Shown piece after piece: positions 23,666 to 36,001 of a stretch of DNA of 64,000 bases (the first letter of the stretch is position 1; every line of letters begins with the position of its first letter). The notes under the pieces were generated by a model that made no database searches, had not been told where the DNA came from, and saw only the letters and a list, made by a program, of their open reading frames with translations. A program made the position numbers and the translations under genes. The stretch is from Rhodocollybia butyracea (lineage: Eukaryota > Basidiomycota > Agaricomycetes > Agaricales > Omphalotaceae): assembly GCA_015501585.1 (NCBI GenBank), contig JADNRY010000092.1:62001-126000 (forward strand), read 5' to 3'.

Positions 23666-25482
23666 ACGTTGGTTCCGTCGCCCCCGCTATGCCCGTGATT
23701 TTATCTGGGATAGCTCAGACGACGCAACCGAAAGACTCACATTGGCCAAAGCCTCCGAATTCATGCCTGCTCTCCCAGGAGTACCTGATAACGAAATCTT
23801 GAACGACGTAGCGATTCACACTATCAAAACCAATCCGCACCTCTTCCGTGTCACTACACCAATCAATGTCGAAGTTTTTGGACGTTACCTCCAATCCCAT
23901 CCAAACCAACCCTTCGTAAATTCGGTGCTTCATGGGTTACGATATGGTTTTTGGCCATGGGCTGATACATCCAATCCCGATGTACCACCAACCTTGGACC
24001 GGTCTTACCCCTTAAAAGACAGCAATCACCTTGCCTTCTCCCGTTCACAGCGAGACCTTGAAATTCAAGCTCGCCGTTTCTCTCAGGGATTCCCGGAGCT
24101 TCTACCTGGAATGCAATCTATCCCAGTTGTCGTTGTTCCAAAACCTCATTCAAACAAACTCAGGCTCACCGTTCACCACAGTGCAGGACCGTTCTCCCCA
24201 AACTCTTTCATAGACCGGAAGTATGTGTCCGTAAAATTAGATAACCTTCATGATTTAGGTGCTGCACTCCTTCGAGTGCGTCGTGTCCATGGTAACAGAC
24301 GCCTAGTTGTCTTCAAATCCGATGTCTCCCAAGCATACCGCCGCCTACCGATGGAACCACGATGGCAAATACGCCAGATAATCCGAATCGCAAATCTATT
24401 CCACACTGATCAGTGTAATAATTTCGGAAATCGAGGTGCTGGTGGCATCTGGGGAAACTTCTTTGCCCTTGTCCTGTGGATAGCCATTTATATTCTCCTT
24501 CTTCAAGACTTATTCGGATACGTTGACGATGCATTTAGCTGGGAATTTGAAGATCATCAAGAATACTACTCACCTTACAGCAAATTCTTCCCTACAAAAC
24601 AGACCCGCCTCCTCCTCCTGTGGGATGAACTCGGAATTCCCCATGATGAACCCAAACAACTTTGGGGCCCTTCCCTCATGATCATCGGGTTCGAAGTAGA
24701 TCCAAACAAAATGACTATCACAATGACTGCTGACTCCCGTTCCGACCTCCTAGCTGCCTTGCGCGAATTCGCTGTCCCAGGCAAACGATGGGAGCTCAGA
24801 GAATTCCAACGTATAGGCGGTTGGGTAAACTGGTCTTTGAACGTTTACCCGTTGCTGCGTCCAGGACTCTCTTCCCTGTATGAAAAGATGTCAGGAAAGG
24901 ACAAGCCTTCTCAAAAAATTTGGATCAACACCTGTGTCTGTCGCGAGATTCATTGGCTTGCAAGCCATATTGAGAATTCAAATGGTATATGAATGCTAGA
25001 CTCCGATGAATGGGGCCCAGACGAAGCAGATCTTGTGTTCTACACAGACGCTTGCATGTCCGGGATGGGTTACTGGCTGAAATCCGGTTCTGTGGCCCTA
25101 GGCTATCAGTACAAAATCGAGGATACACCAGAAAAGCCAATATTTTTCTTCGAAGCACTAACCGTACTTTCCGCTTTTCAATACGCAACTGTCTTCTCTA
25201 ACCCGCCACCAAAGCGAGTCTTCATTTTCACAGACAACACAAACACCGTCGACATGTTCAATTCCTTGAAGGCTAAAGCTGAGTACAACTCTTTACTCAT
25301 CACTGCCGTTGAACTTGGATTGAATGCCAACTCTAACCTACGTGTTGGACACATCCCCGGTGACAAAAAACTCTATTGCCGATGCTTTATCTCGGTTCGA
25401 CAACGACAAGGTGTATGATTTGTGCCCTGACATGGTCATCTCCCCATTTAGACCCCCTCGTTTGATGATGGGGCAGACCTAA
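23625..25482 (+). CDS. Reverse transcriptase-RNase H of the Ngaro-like element (one stop, one frame break)
   Basis: The start is at ATG 23625 (MDEQTAPTRQEPTERWF). RT landmarks are IPVVVVPKPHSNKLRLTVH, VVFKSDVSQAYRRLPM (catalytic D) and the YVDD box in LFGYVDDAFSWEF. RNase H follows with YTDACMSGMGYW (D), a glutamate in FFEALTVL and TDNTNTVD (D). The closing motif ADALSR is visible only after allowing one extra A in the six-A run at 25365-25370. TGA at 24990-24992 interrupts the RT-RH linker and could be a CGA-to-TGA transition. The frame then ends at TAA 25480-25482, one base before the recombinase ATG. Confidence 0.88.
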
Positions 25483-25483
25483 A

Positions 25484-26461
25484 ATGAACCTACCCGCGCC
25501 CTCCTCCCGACAGCCTTCCCGGCCTGTCTGGAGCCACGCACGCCTTGTGCACGAACGAAATATCGCACTAGGTCATGCTCTCGAGCCCTCTTCCCGGGCA
25601 TCATACTCTTCTGCCCTTCAATCATATGTCACTTTCTGTCGGAACCATTCTATGTCTATTGAACCCACACCCGAAACTCTATCTTTTTACATTGTATACA
25701 TGTATCATTTCATCCCGAGGTCCGTACCGACCTACTTGTCAGGAATTTGCAGCCAACTCGAACCCTTCTATCCTGAAATCCGCAAGTCTCGTAACCATCG
25801 CCTAGTCCAAAAAACATTACGAGGATGCAAGAAAATACACTCCGTTTCTGCATCTCGAAAACGTCCTCTTCACCGCACTGAACTCACTGAGGTCCACACC
25901 AAATTGAACAACTCTTCCTCATATGACGACCTTTTATTCTTGGCCATCCTGTTTATCGGTTTCTTTGCGCTCATGCGACTCGGCGAACTGGTATGGCCAG
26001 ACAAAAAATCTCTCCAGTCTTTCCGCAAGGTCGCTTTACGTTCTTCCTTCTCAGGAGATCACAACCACGTCGAGTTCAACCTACCCACACATAAGGCTGA
26101 CAAAACTTTCGATGGCTCAAGAATAATGGTCCTGGCAACGAACGAGAAAGATTGCCCCGTTTCCATTATGTGGAAGTACATTGCAGAGCGCGACAAGCGC
26201 TTCCCAGCGTTGCCTCATCTTTGGGTGAAATCGGACGGTTCAATACCAACTCGCTCTTGGTTTATCCGTCACCTCCGCACTTTTTTCCATGACAACGTTG
26301 CCGGACACTCGCTTCGCTCAGGAGGCGCTACTTTCCTCGCTCAGATCGGCACACCATCGGAGCTTATTCAAGCAGCCGGTCGCTGGGCTTCTGACGCCTT
26401 CAAGATCTACATTCGCCTTCACCCGGTGTTGTTGACAGCTCTCCTCTTCAGCCAACGCTGA
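25484..26461 (+). CDS. Tyrosine recombinase of the Ngaro-like element, 325 aa
   Basis: This is an intact ORF. It catalyses integration of the circular DNA intermediate, replacing the DDE integrase of LTR elements. The N-terminal SAM-like part (ASYSSALQSYVTFCRNHSM) precedes the catalytic domain. Visible catalytic residues are Arg in LMRLGELVWP, the HxxR box in AGHSLRSGGATFLAQ, Trp in AAGRWASDAF and the Tyr nucleophile in FKIYIRL. It starts one base after the RT-RH stop, so translation by reinitiation or readthrough is likely. Confidence 0.9.
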   Translation: MNLPAPSSRQPSRPVWSHARLVHERNIALGHALEPSSRASYSSALQSYVTFCRNHSMSIEPTPETLSFYIVYMYHFIPRSVPTYLSGICSQLEPFYPEIRKSRNHRLVQKTLRGCKKIHSVSASRKRPLHRTELTEVHTKLNNSSSYDDLLFLAILFIGFFALMRLGELVWPDKKSLQSFRKVALRSSFSGDHNHVEFNLPTHKADKTFDGSRIMVLATNEKDCPVSIMWKYIAERDKRFPALPHLWVKSDGSIPTRSWFIRHLRTFFHDNVAGHSLRSGGATFLAQIGTPSELIQAAGRWASDAFKIYIRLHPVLLTALLFSQR

Positions 26462-26520
26462 ACAAACACAAACCCAACACCGTTCACCACATCACTTCGT
26501 TCAACTCCTCTATACCTCTA

Positions 26521-26627
26521 CCCTAGTTCACTCTCCAATCCGAATTCAGGGAGTCATCGCTGATACAGGGTGACTCCCGTGTCTGCCTAACGTGCTCGAA
26601 TAAACGAAACGGCGCCTCGCTGATTAG
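26521..26627 (+). repeat. Ngaro-like element, repeat B1
   Basis: This 107-bp segment starts CCCTAGTTCACTCTCC and ends GCTGATTAG. It is directly joined to A2 and is repeated as B2 at the right end of the element. Confidence 0.9.
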
Positions 26628-26983
26628 TCGCGTTTTAAAGATTTATTTACAAGAGTCTAATCATCGAGGTAAGTGATGATATATACATCATCTTCCTTCC
26701 ACTCACCGATGGTCAGTGTACGCTCCGCGCGACTCAGACCCCGCTCTCCTTTCCATCGGTTTAAGTACTGGGTCCCGTACCCCGGCTCCGGCCCCTTTTT
26801 GTCTCTCATTCATTTTTATATTTCACTTACTCCTATAAATACTTGAGAGCCACGGTAGCATTACAAGTTTTCCACTGTCTAACTTGTCCGTGTTCGCTCT
26901 CAGGTATGTACATAGCTCTGGTATAAAGTTTTCCTCTGTCTAACTTATCCATATGCTCTCTCAGCCGTTTAGTTCATACAAGT
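26628..26983 (+). repeat. Ngaro-like element, repeat A2
   Basis: This is identical to A1 over 356 bp. It sits between B1 and B2 as expected for split direct repeats. Confidence 0.93.
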
Positions 26984-27050
26984 TTTCGCTACCCTCCCTC
27001 CACTTGCCCTTATAAAATACTTCTATTCATCTACGTTCATGTAACTATGT

Positions 27051-27179
27051 CCCTAGTTCACTCTCCAATCCGAATTCAGGGAGTCATCGCTGATACAGGG
27101 TGAAGTCATCGCTGATACAGGGTGACTCCCGTGTCTGCCTAACGTGCTCGAATAAACGAAACGGCGCCTCGCTGATTAG
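27051..27179 (+). repeat. Ngaro-like element, repeat B2
   Basis: This is the same as B1 except for a 22-bp tandem duplication (GTCATCGCTGATACAGGG plus TGAA), making it 129 bp. Its last bases, GATTAG, mark the right end of the element. Confidence 0.88.
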
Positions 27180-27997
27180 AAAGTATAGGATGTACATGCT
27201 GATTTCCGCATCGAATGGCATTGAGTAGTACTGAGTTAATACTGAGTGGTAATACACCAGCAAGCTACGTCTAAAATCCGTGACATGACTCTCATTCATA
27301 ATATAAAGCTACTGACGAAATGCTTTACGCACGAGAGTTGAGCTCGCTGTCACCCATCCAGCGTATGGTACGGCTTTCGCTACGTACACCAAGACGTGCA
27401 CGTTGTACCGCCGACTGGGCCGTGAATTCATATTATATGTTGGCGTCGGGGTGACATAGTAGGACTACATGTTTGGTCTCTCATCCGGTCTAATGGATTG
27501 GCATAGACAAGGGTAGATGAACATACCTCCCCAAACTCAGACCCCAGCATGCTACACCACTAAAACCGGGCCAATAAATCCTCCTGTTTACAAGTTTACA
27601 AGTTGATATTCATCTGTATCCTAAAAAGGAAGAAGGTATAAAACCCCCTTCCAGGTGCTCTTGAGTAGTCCTTGGTCATCCATCTCCGACCGATTATTGA
27701 TTCTAGCTTCCAAAAAGTTTGTACTAATGCCGTGTATATAATCTCGTGTCTAGCACAGTCCGACTACGGCGTCTGAAATCTTGCGTGTTTGAACGTTCCC
27801 AGCCCGTCGAGTTTACCCACTGCTCCTCTCAACTGTGGCGACCCTAAGAAACGAATTCAACGCTCCTTGCGCGACGACCTACAGGAAGAACTGTTGCAGA
27901 GGTGGTACAGTTAGGTTCATTAGGAACAATTTTCAGTTCCTGCTGCCTCTCCTACTGTCGCATACACATCCCTCTAGCTTGAGGGCCGGCGTCTTGC
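27180..27997. other. Intergenic right of the retroelement
   Basis: No supported gene is seen. A TATAAAA at 27637-27643 has no recognisable gene within 300 bp downstream, so it may be an orphan promoter or chance. Confidence 0.35.
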
Positions 27998-29411
27998 TCA
28001 GATGCTACCACCTTCGATCACCTGAAACGTCCTTGCATTCCATGGTGCATCCCATGTTATTATATCCACATCGTCGATAGTAGTAAATTCGATGTCTTTG
28101 CGATTTGGGTCGGATGAATTCCCAGCTGGGCCTGCCAGTTCCAGTTCCAATTTCTGCAGGTTAAGAATGGTGTGGCATCCCTGCAAAAGCACGTTAGATA
28201 GCCCATTGTTAATATTGAGATGTCAATGAACATGTACCGCAGCAGAAATTAATGGTATGAAAATGCTGGATGCAGAAGTTTTCAGTGATAGCTGGATCCC
28301 ATAGCAAGCTCACGACTCACGGAAATACGAATAAATATGAAGTCCCTCCTTCCTCGATCACCGTCGCGGCTGTTGCAACCACGGCCACTATTGATAGTTC
28401 GTCAATATCCATATATGGGTTCTGGAAATGAGTGAACCAGCATGTTACCAGCAATAGCGCCGAACACTCTCAGACCATCTTTGTTCAAGACAGAGAACAA
28501 CAAGTGAGAATACTGGCGAAAGTCCCAAACGGTGCGCTTCATGTTCAGGGTAATGATCGCCAACTGAACGCTCAGTACACCACATCTAGTATCATCCGTT
28601 TGATAAGTATTCAGAAAAAAAACATACTGGACGAACATGATCACCCAGACTGGACTATGAGCATCTCTATAATTGACACTAGGAACGCAATGGTTGGTAA
28701 ATTGGGTCTTCTCGGGGAATTGCAGTACGTGATGATAAACACTATGAGTTGATGAAGTGATTCTGAGCACAAGCAGGAGGGAAAGAAATATGCCTATTGC
28801 TCGGTTTCGGTCATATAGGGCAAAAACTAGAAGACTGAGCATCAGAAGAGGGAATAAAAATTGCTTTTGGACGAACCTCGAAGTATAAGAACCAATTCAA
28901 GTAGCACAAGCATGCTGGAGAATGCGAGAACCTGGAAAAATAGAACACTCCCACAATGTTGTTTTGGGACTTGCTCGGCACCATCTACTAGCCATTTACT
29001 TGCAATGATAACATTGACGCTATAGAGTTCTAATTAGTGATTCGAGTTGTCTCTGTAAAGAGCTGTTCTACATACATATGGAGTGGGACTGGGAGGTGTC
29101 GCATCAAAACAAAAAGGCATCGTACAAACGTTATGCGCAGGGGTTTTCTGAGACTCATGCCGGTTAGCGTCAACTGGAGGTCAACATCAAAAAACACTCG
29201 CTCACTGCTTCCAGATGTATTGCAGCTCCCCTTGCATGGTAAGAGCAATATCACATCCTGTGACCACCAATCCCAATACTTGAATCACGCAGTATTTAGT
29301 GGGTAGTACTGGTAGCTCTTGGAAGAAATTTGACCTACCTGCAGCCCCGAGCTGGATGTGCATTCTTGGCTGCAGGTCACAGGGGTTGATGACCGGGCAT
29401 GGAAAACTCAT
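27998..29411 (-). CDS. DUF6533-type membrane protein, tandem copy 1
   Basis: This is a multi-exon minus-strand gene for a seven-helix DUF6533-like protein of unknown function. Segments in order are CVIQVLGLVVTGCDIALT with QYIWK (start of DUF6533), LRITFVRCLFVLMRHLPV, VFALYDRNRAIGIFLSLLL, TVWDFRQYSHLLFSVLNKDG and the cytosolic tail GCHTILNLQKLELELAG. The exon joins I tested keep phase: the intron near 28450-28390 gives AIAVAVVATAATVIEEGG, and a short exon FIPLISAA joins the tail exon. The start may be 29411 (MSFPCPV) or 29363 (MHIQLGAAG, which aligns with the starts of copies 2 and 3). The stop is at 27998. Confidence 0.75.
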
Positions 29412-29943
29412 ACACGCTGCTACATGTGAGCAGCAGGGACGACGGGCATGAGAATTATGAAGACAGAGAGCACAGCCATAAATAGATACGGCAGATTGAT
29501 GGATGACGTCACTCGTGGCCAAACGACGTGCCTTTGTTTTCAGCACTCAAGTACTCACTAGCCTTCACTAGCATTGCTGGTGGATTACAATTATTGCGCT
29601 TATTATCTGGCTCATTCCCTTCACGAAATCCAATCCTTTTCCGGTTGCGACACTCGAAAGAGGTCTTAGCGCACTTTGTTGGTATTTCTGTTTTGTAGTT
29701 TCCGCATAGGATTTTTCGTGTATTTTGATTTCTCGTGTATATAGCGACTCGTCTGGAACCTTACTCGCTGGCTACTCACTGTTGCTCCCAACTTGCCTGC
29801 CTTACGCCGCACGCAACTATTTCGAGACACGATAGAGGGGAAGAACCATTGTGGAAGGTAGCATGCAGATGTTCATCTGGTACAGATTCCAGTTCCCACC
29901 ACCCTATACGCATCCTTTGAGCCCGATGGCCCTGTATCTTTCT
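29412..29943. other. Intergenic between DUF6533 copies 1 and 2
   Basis: This holds the promoter side of copy 1. The stretch near 29420-29480 resembles 33480-33540 upstream of copy 3 (GCAGCAGGGA…GACGGG), so the duplication included promoter sequence. Confidence 0.4.
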
Positions 29944-31291
29944 TCAGATGGTATCATCTTCAATCATCGGAAACGTCCTTGCGTCCCATGTCATATCCAT
30001 ACTGTCGATAGTAGTAAGTTCTATATCTTTCTTTCGCTCGGACGAATTTCCATCTGCGCTTGCCAGTTGAAATTCTAATTCCAATCTCTGCAGATTGAGA
30101 ATGGTGCGGCATCCCTGAAGCGGGTTACTATAATAAATATTCAAAGGTCGGTAAACACGCACTGAAGCAGAAATTAAGGCTATGAAAAGCCTAGAGGTGG
30201 AAGTTCCTAGTGAGATTTTAATCCCCTAGCAGGCGCTAACTCACGGGAACATGAAAAAGTATGCTTTTCCTTTTTTCATCGCCACTACGACTATAGCAAT
30301 CATTGCCACTGTCGATGATATCAATTTTATGCATTCCGTCAATGAGTAGACTACTACCTTACCAACAATAGCGCTGAACACTTTCAGACCATCTTTGTTC
30401 AAGACAGAGAACAACAAGTGAGAAAACTGGCGAAAATCCCAGACGGTGCGCTTCATAGTTAAGGTGATGATCGCCAATTGAACGATGAATTCACCAGATC
30501 TAGTATCGTTTCGTCAGTGAAATATTGAAAACATATTATTGATAGTAAGGACGAACAAGATCACCCAGACCGGATTACGAGCATCTTCAAATTTGACTCC
30601 AGGGATGCAATAGCTGGTGAACTCGATCTTCTCTGGATATCGCAGTACGTGATCATACATACTATAGACCGATGAAGCAATTCTTAGCGCAAGTAGGAGC
30701 AAAAAAAATACGCCTATTGTTCGACTTCGGTCATATAGGGCGAAGACTAGAACATGATTGAATTACAAGATGCATGGAAGCACAGAATCGTTTTTGGACG
30801 GACCTCGGAGCGTAAGAACCGAGTCAAGTAACAGAAGCATACTGGAGAATGCGAGAGCCCGGAAAATCAGAATACTCCCACAATGTTCTTTTGGGACTTG
30901 CTCAGCACCATCGAGCCATAAACTTGTAAGAACAATGTTGATACTATAGTATTCTAATTAGCGATCCCAGTTGCTGTCAACCGCCGAAAAAAATTGTTGT
31001 ACATACATATGGAGTGCGACTGGGAGATATCGTGTCAAAACGAAAAGACATCGTACGAAAGTTATGCGCAAAGGCGCTCTTAAAATGGTAGTTAGCGTTA
31101 ACTTCAGGTCGATATAGAGGAACACTCAATTACTTCCAGATGTATTGCACTTCTCCTCGCATGGTAAGAGCAGTATCACATCCTGTGACCACCAGTCCCA
31201 ATACTTGAATCAAGCAGTAGTATTTAGTGGGTACTAGTATTAGTTTTTGAAAGAAGGTTAACTCACCTGCAGCTCCGAGGGGTATGTGCAT
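29944..31291 (-). CDS. DUF6533-type membrane protein, tandem copy 2
   Basis: This is a paralogue of copies 1 and 3 with the same order of segments: MHIPLGAAG, then CLIQVLGLVVTGCDTALTMR with EVQYIWK, LRIASSVYSMYDHVLRYP, MKRTVWDFRQFSHLLFSVLN, IAIVVVAMKKGKAYFFMFP and the tail GCRTILNLQRLELEFQ. It is the copy most like copy 1. The start is set at 31291 and the stop at 29944. Exon borders are inferred from copy 1. I did not find a disabling lesion, but not every junction was resolved. Confidence 0.7.
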
Positions 31292-31997
31292 TGTTGTCTG
31301 GAGGCCACGGGTATGGTGGAGGAGCAGGTGTGGATTGAATTGCAACCAGCCATTAAGTACAACAGGGGTAACGCGGCATGCGAAGAACACCTGGTACTGA
31401 ATCTGGAAGAGATCTGAGTGGGCGGACGGTATTGAAACGGCTTGCAGGTATATACTGGGGAAAAATCCTGTAATACCGTTACTACCGCGAAACTGAAATC
31501 AAACGAGCGAGACTGGGCGTTCAAAACTTATAATTACGGGAACGACAGTATATATAATAATATTCTACAGAATCCTACCCAGGACAGGTGTTCTAGGAAT
31601 CCATTGGTCAACTTACTCTTTGGTATCTCCAAGAAACCAATTGAGAGTTCATTAAGCTAATGAACTGCCAATGTCAATATGTATCGCGGGAGCTTAGTGA
31701 ATAAGACTCTACCTCGTCTTGTTGCCTAAAAAAAATTAAAGACGTACATAGTAATTTAAAGAAGCTACGAATCCGATAGCGGGTGGCAGCAGTTCAGACT
31801 GTCACTGTGTTTTTGGGAAAATTTGGAGTATATACATGGATAAAATTCAAGGGTATCTCGATAAGTACTGTTACAGGTTTATCCTTTCCCAATGGATTGG
31901 ACAGGGATCGAAGCATCGACGGGAGCGTAAATTAAGGACCACTATTATTAGTCTCTACCTAATAGCATTTGGGTGGAAAAGGCGTACGATATCTAAT
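31292..31997. other. Intergenic between DUF6533 copies 2 and 3
   Basis: AT-rich, no supported gene. It includes the promoter side of copy 2. Confidence 0.35.
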
Positions 31998-33403
31998 TCA
32001 AGTTCTGTCCACTGTTTCCACGTCCCTGGGGCCACCACCTTCCTCAGGCCTGGTTACAGTACGACCTTCAATTATCTGAAACGTTCTCGCATCCCATGGC
32101 CCTTCCCACATTGCTGTATTTGCGTTTTCAATTGTACTAAGCTCTAGGTCTTTCTTTCGCTCGGACGAGTGCATGCTTGCTGATTCTAATTTCTGCAGGT
32201 TGAGAATGGAATGGCATCCCTGAAAGCGCGTCAGAGATACTATAAGTAATCCAAGTACCAACGGAAACCTACTGCGGCAGAAACTAATGAGATGAAAAGC
32301 CTGAAACTAGGTTGAGTAAAGGAATCTCTAATAGGTTTACAACCTACGGAAATATGAAAACATTTGGCGCTCCCTGCTTTACTGTCCCCACGCCTATTGC
32401 AATCATTGCCACTGATGATAATATGGCAGTGACTCAGTGTATATCTTAGTGAACAGATTGGTATGTTACCACCGATAACGCCGAACACAATCAGACCATC
32501 TCTGTTCAAGATAGAGAACAACGAGTGTGAATATTCACGAAGGTCCCAAATGGTACGTTTCAGAGCCAGTGCAAGGGTTAACAACTGAACAGCCATTCCC
32601 GAGTATCTAGTATTATTGTTGCGTTAGAAAAATATCAATAAACATATTAATACAAACGAACATGAACACCACGACCGGATTACCTAGAGGGTGTTTGAAA
32701 GAAAATTTGGCCACGCAGTACCTGGGAAACGTTATCTTCACTGTTTGGAATTCCAGTACGCGCTCTTCGACAGTATAGACCGATCCGGCAATTCTTGATA
32801 TCAGTACGGCCACAAGAAATAAGCCTATCGTTCGACTGCGGTCATATAAGGCGAAGACTAGGAGATTGAATATCAGCAGAAGACGGAAGGAACAAATTCT
32901 GTGGGGGACCTCGAAGCATAAGGACCACTTCTAGTAGCACCAACATAATATAGGATGCTATAATCTCGAAAATCAACACTTTCATGCAGTATTCCTCTGG
33001 CACCTGCTGTGTACTGGCATACCCTCCCGTTGCAAAAACCAGGCTGATACTACAGTATCCATAATCAGTGGTTGAGTTGTATACTTTGGAAAGACTCGGG
33101 ATTGAAGTTCTGCGTACATATGGATCGCGATCGGGAGGTATCGAATCAAGATGAAAAGACATCGGACAACAGTTATGCGCAAAGGCTTTCTATAACCGGC
33201 AGTTAGCATTGAATGGATAAAGAGGGTCACACTTGCTCGCTCACGTCCATATGTATCGCGCCTCCCCTCGCCTGGTCAGAGCAAAATCACATCCTGTAGC
33301 TACCAGGCCCAACACTTGAATCATATACCATAGTATTGAGTTGGTGGTTTTCGAGGGATGCTTCGAACTCACCTGAAGCCCCGAGTCGGACATACACCCT
33401 CAT
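31998..33403 (-). CDS. DUF6533-type membrane protein, tandem copy 3 (most diverged)
   Basis: The start is MRVYVRLGAS (33403). IQVLGLVATGCDFALTRRGE with RYIWT, LRITVVRCLFILIRYLPI, KRTIWDLREYSHSLFSILNR and the tail FQGCHSILNLQKLESAS follow. The tail is longer than in copies 1 and 2, ending in a Glu/Arg-rich stretch (RPEEGGGPRDVETVDRT). It is more diverged than copies 1 and 2 are from each other, so the array probably grew by a second, later duplication. Exon borders are approximate. Confidence 0.7.
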
Positions 33404-33873
33404 CTAGAGGTCTAGAGTAGCGAGGCGAAGGAAAAGCGCGTACATACCGAGAAACTCATGAACAAGGATATATGTAGCTGCGCACGGAGCCAAGCAGCAG
33501 GGATGACGGGACATGGGATTCATGCCAGTTCAGTAGTAAATCAATTTGGACGTACATTCCGGCGGTTTCCGGCCCCCTTAAAAAAAACTGCACATATAAC
33601 CGTTTATACCTAGTACATGTTGAATGTTGAAATCCCAGTCTGTTGGTTGGTTGCAACTGTGAACGTCAAGCGAGTACTGAATGTTCTCGATGCAATTTAA
33701 AGACAATGCAGTGCTGGAGCAGAGACGATGATTAAGGAACACCATCGATACTAGTCTATTTGACTCCAGAAGCACCAATGCCATTCGACCAGTGACCTTT
33801 TGTTTACTTACTATTTTGCAACGTCGCGATATATATTATCATTGTATACATCTACATTGTTGATACATATTTG
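33404..33873. other. Intergenic between DUF6533 copy 3 and UGP1
   Basis: Promoter side of copy 3 and 3' flank of UGP1. No gene seen. Confidence 0.35.

Positions 33874-36001
<2,128 letters not shown>

Larger units (their letters stand above)
22164..27179 (+). mobile_element. Ngaro/PAT-type tyrosine-recombinase retrotransposon with split direct repeats
   Basis: This is a full-length element of about 5.0 kb. The order is A1 (22164-22519), gag-like ORF, RT-RNase H, tyrosine recombinase, B1 (26521-26627), A2 (26628-26983), a 67-bp spacer, B2 (27051-27179). This split-direct-repeat layout, with a YR instead of a DDE integrase, defines the Ngaro/PAT branch of DIRS-like elements. DIRS1 proper has inverted repeats. 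A1 and A2 match base for base by eye over 356 bp, so insertion was recent. No target-site duplication is expected for YR elements and none is seen. The RT-RH ORF has a TGA at 24990-24992 and an apparent extra A near 25365, so this copy may be inactive if those are real. Confidence 0.93.

Noticed and set aside
22164..27179. Interpreting the 356-bp direct repeats as LTRs of a Ty3/Ty1-type element
   Set aside because: There is no DDE integrase or protease. A tyrosine recombinase is present and the right repeat is internal (B1-A2-B2), so it is not an LTR element.
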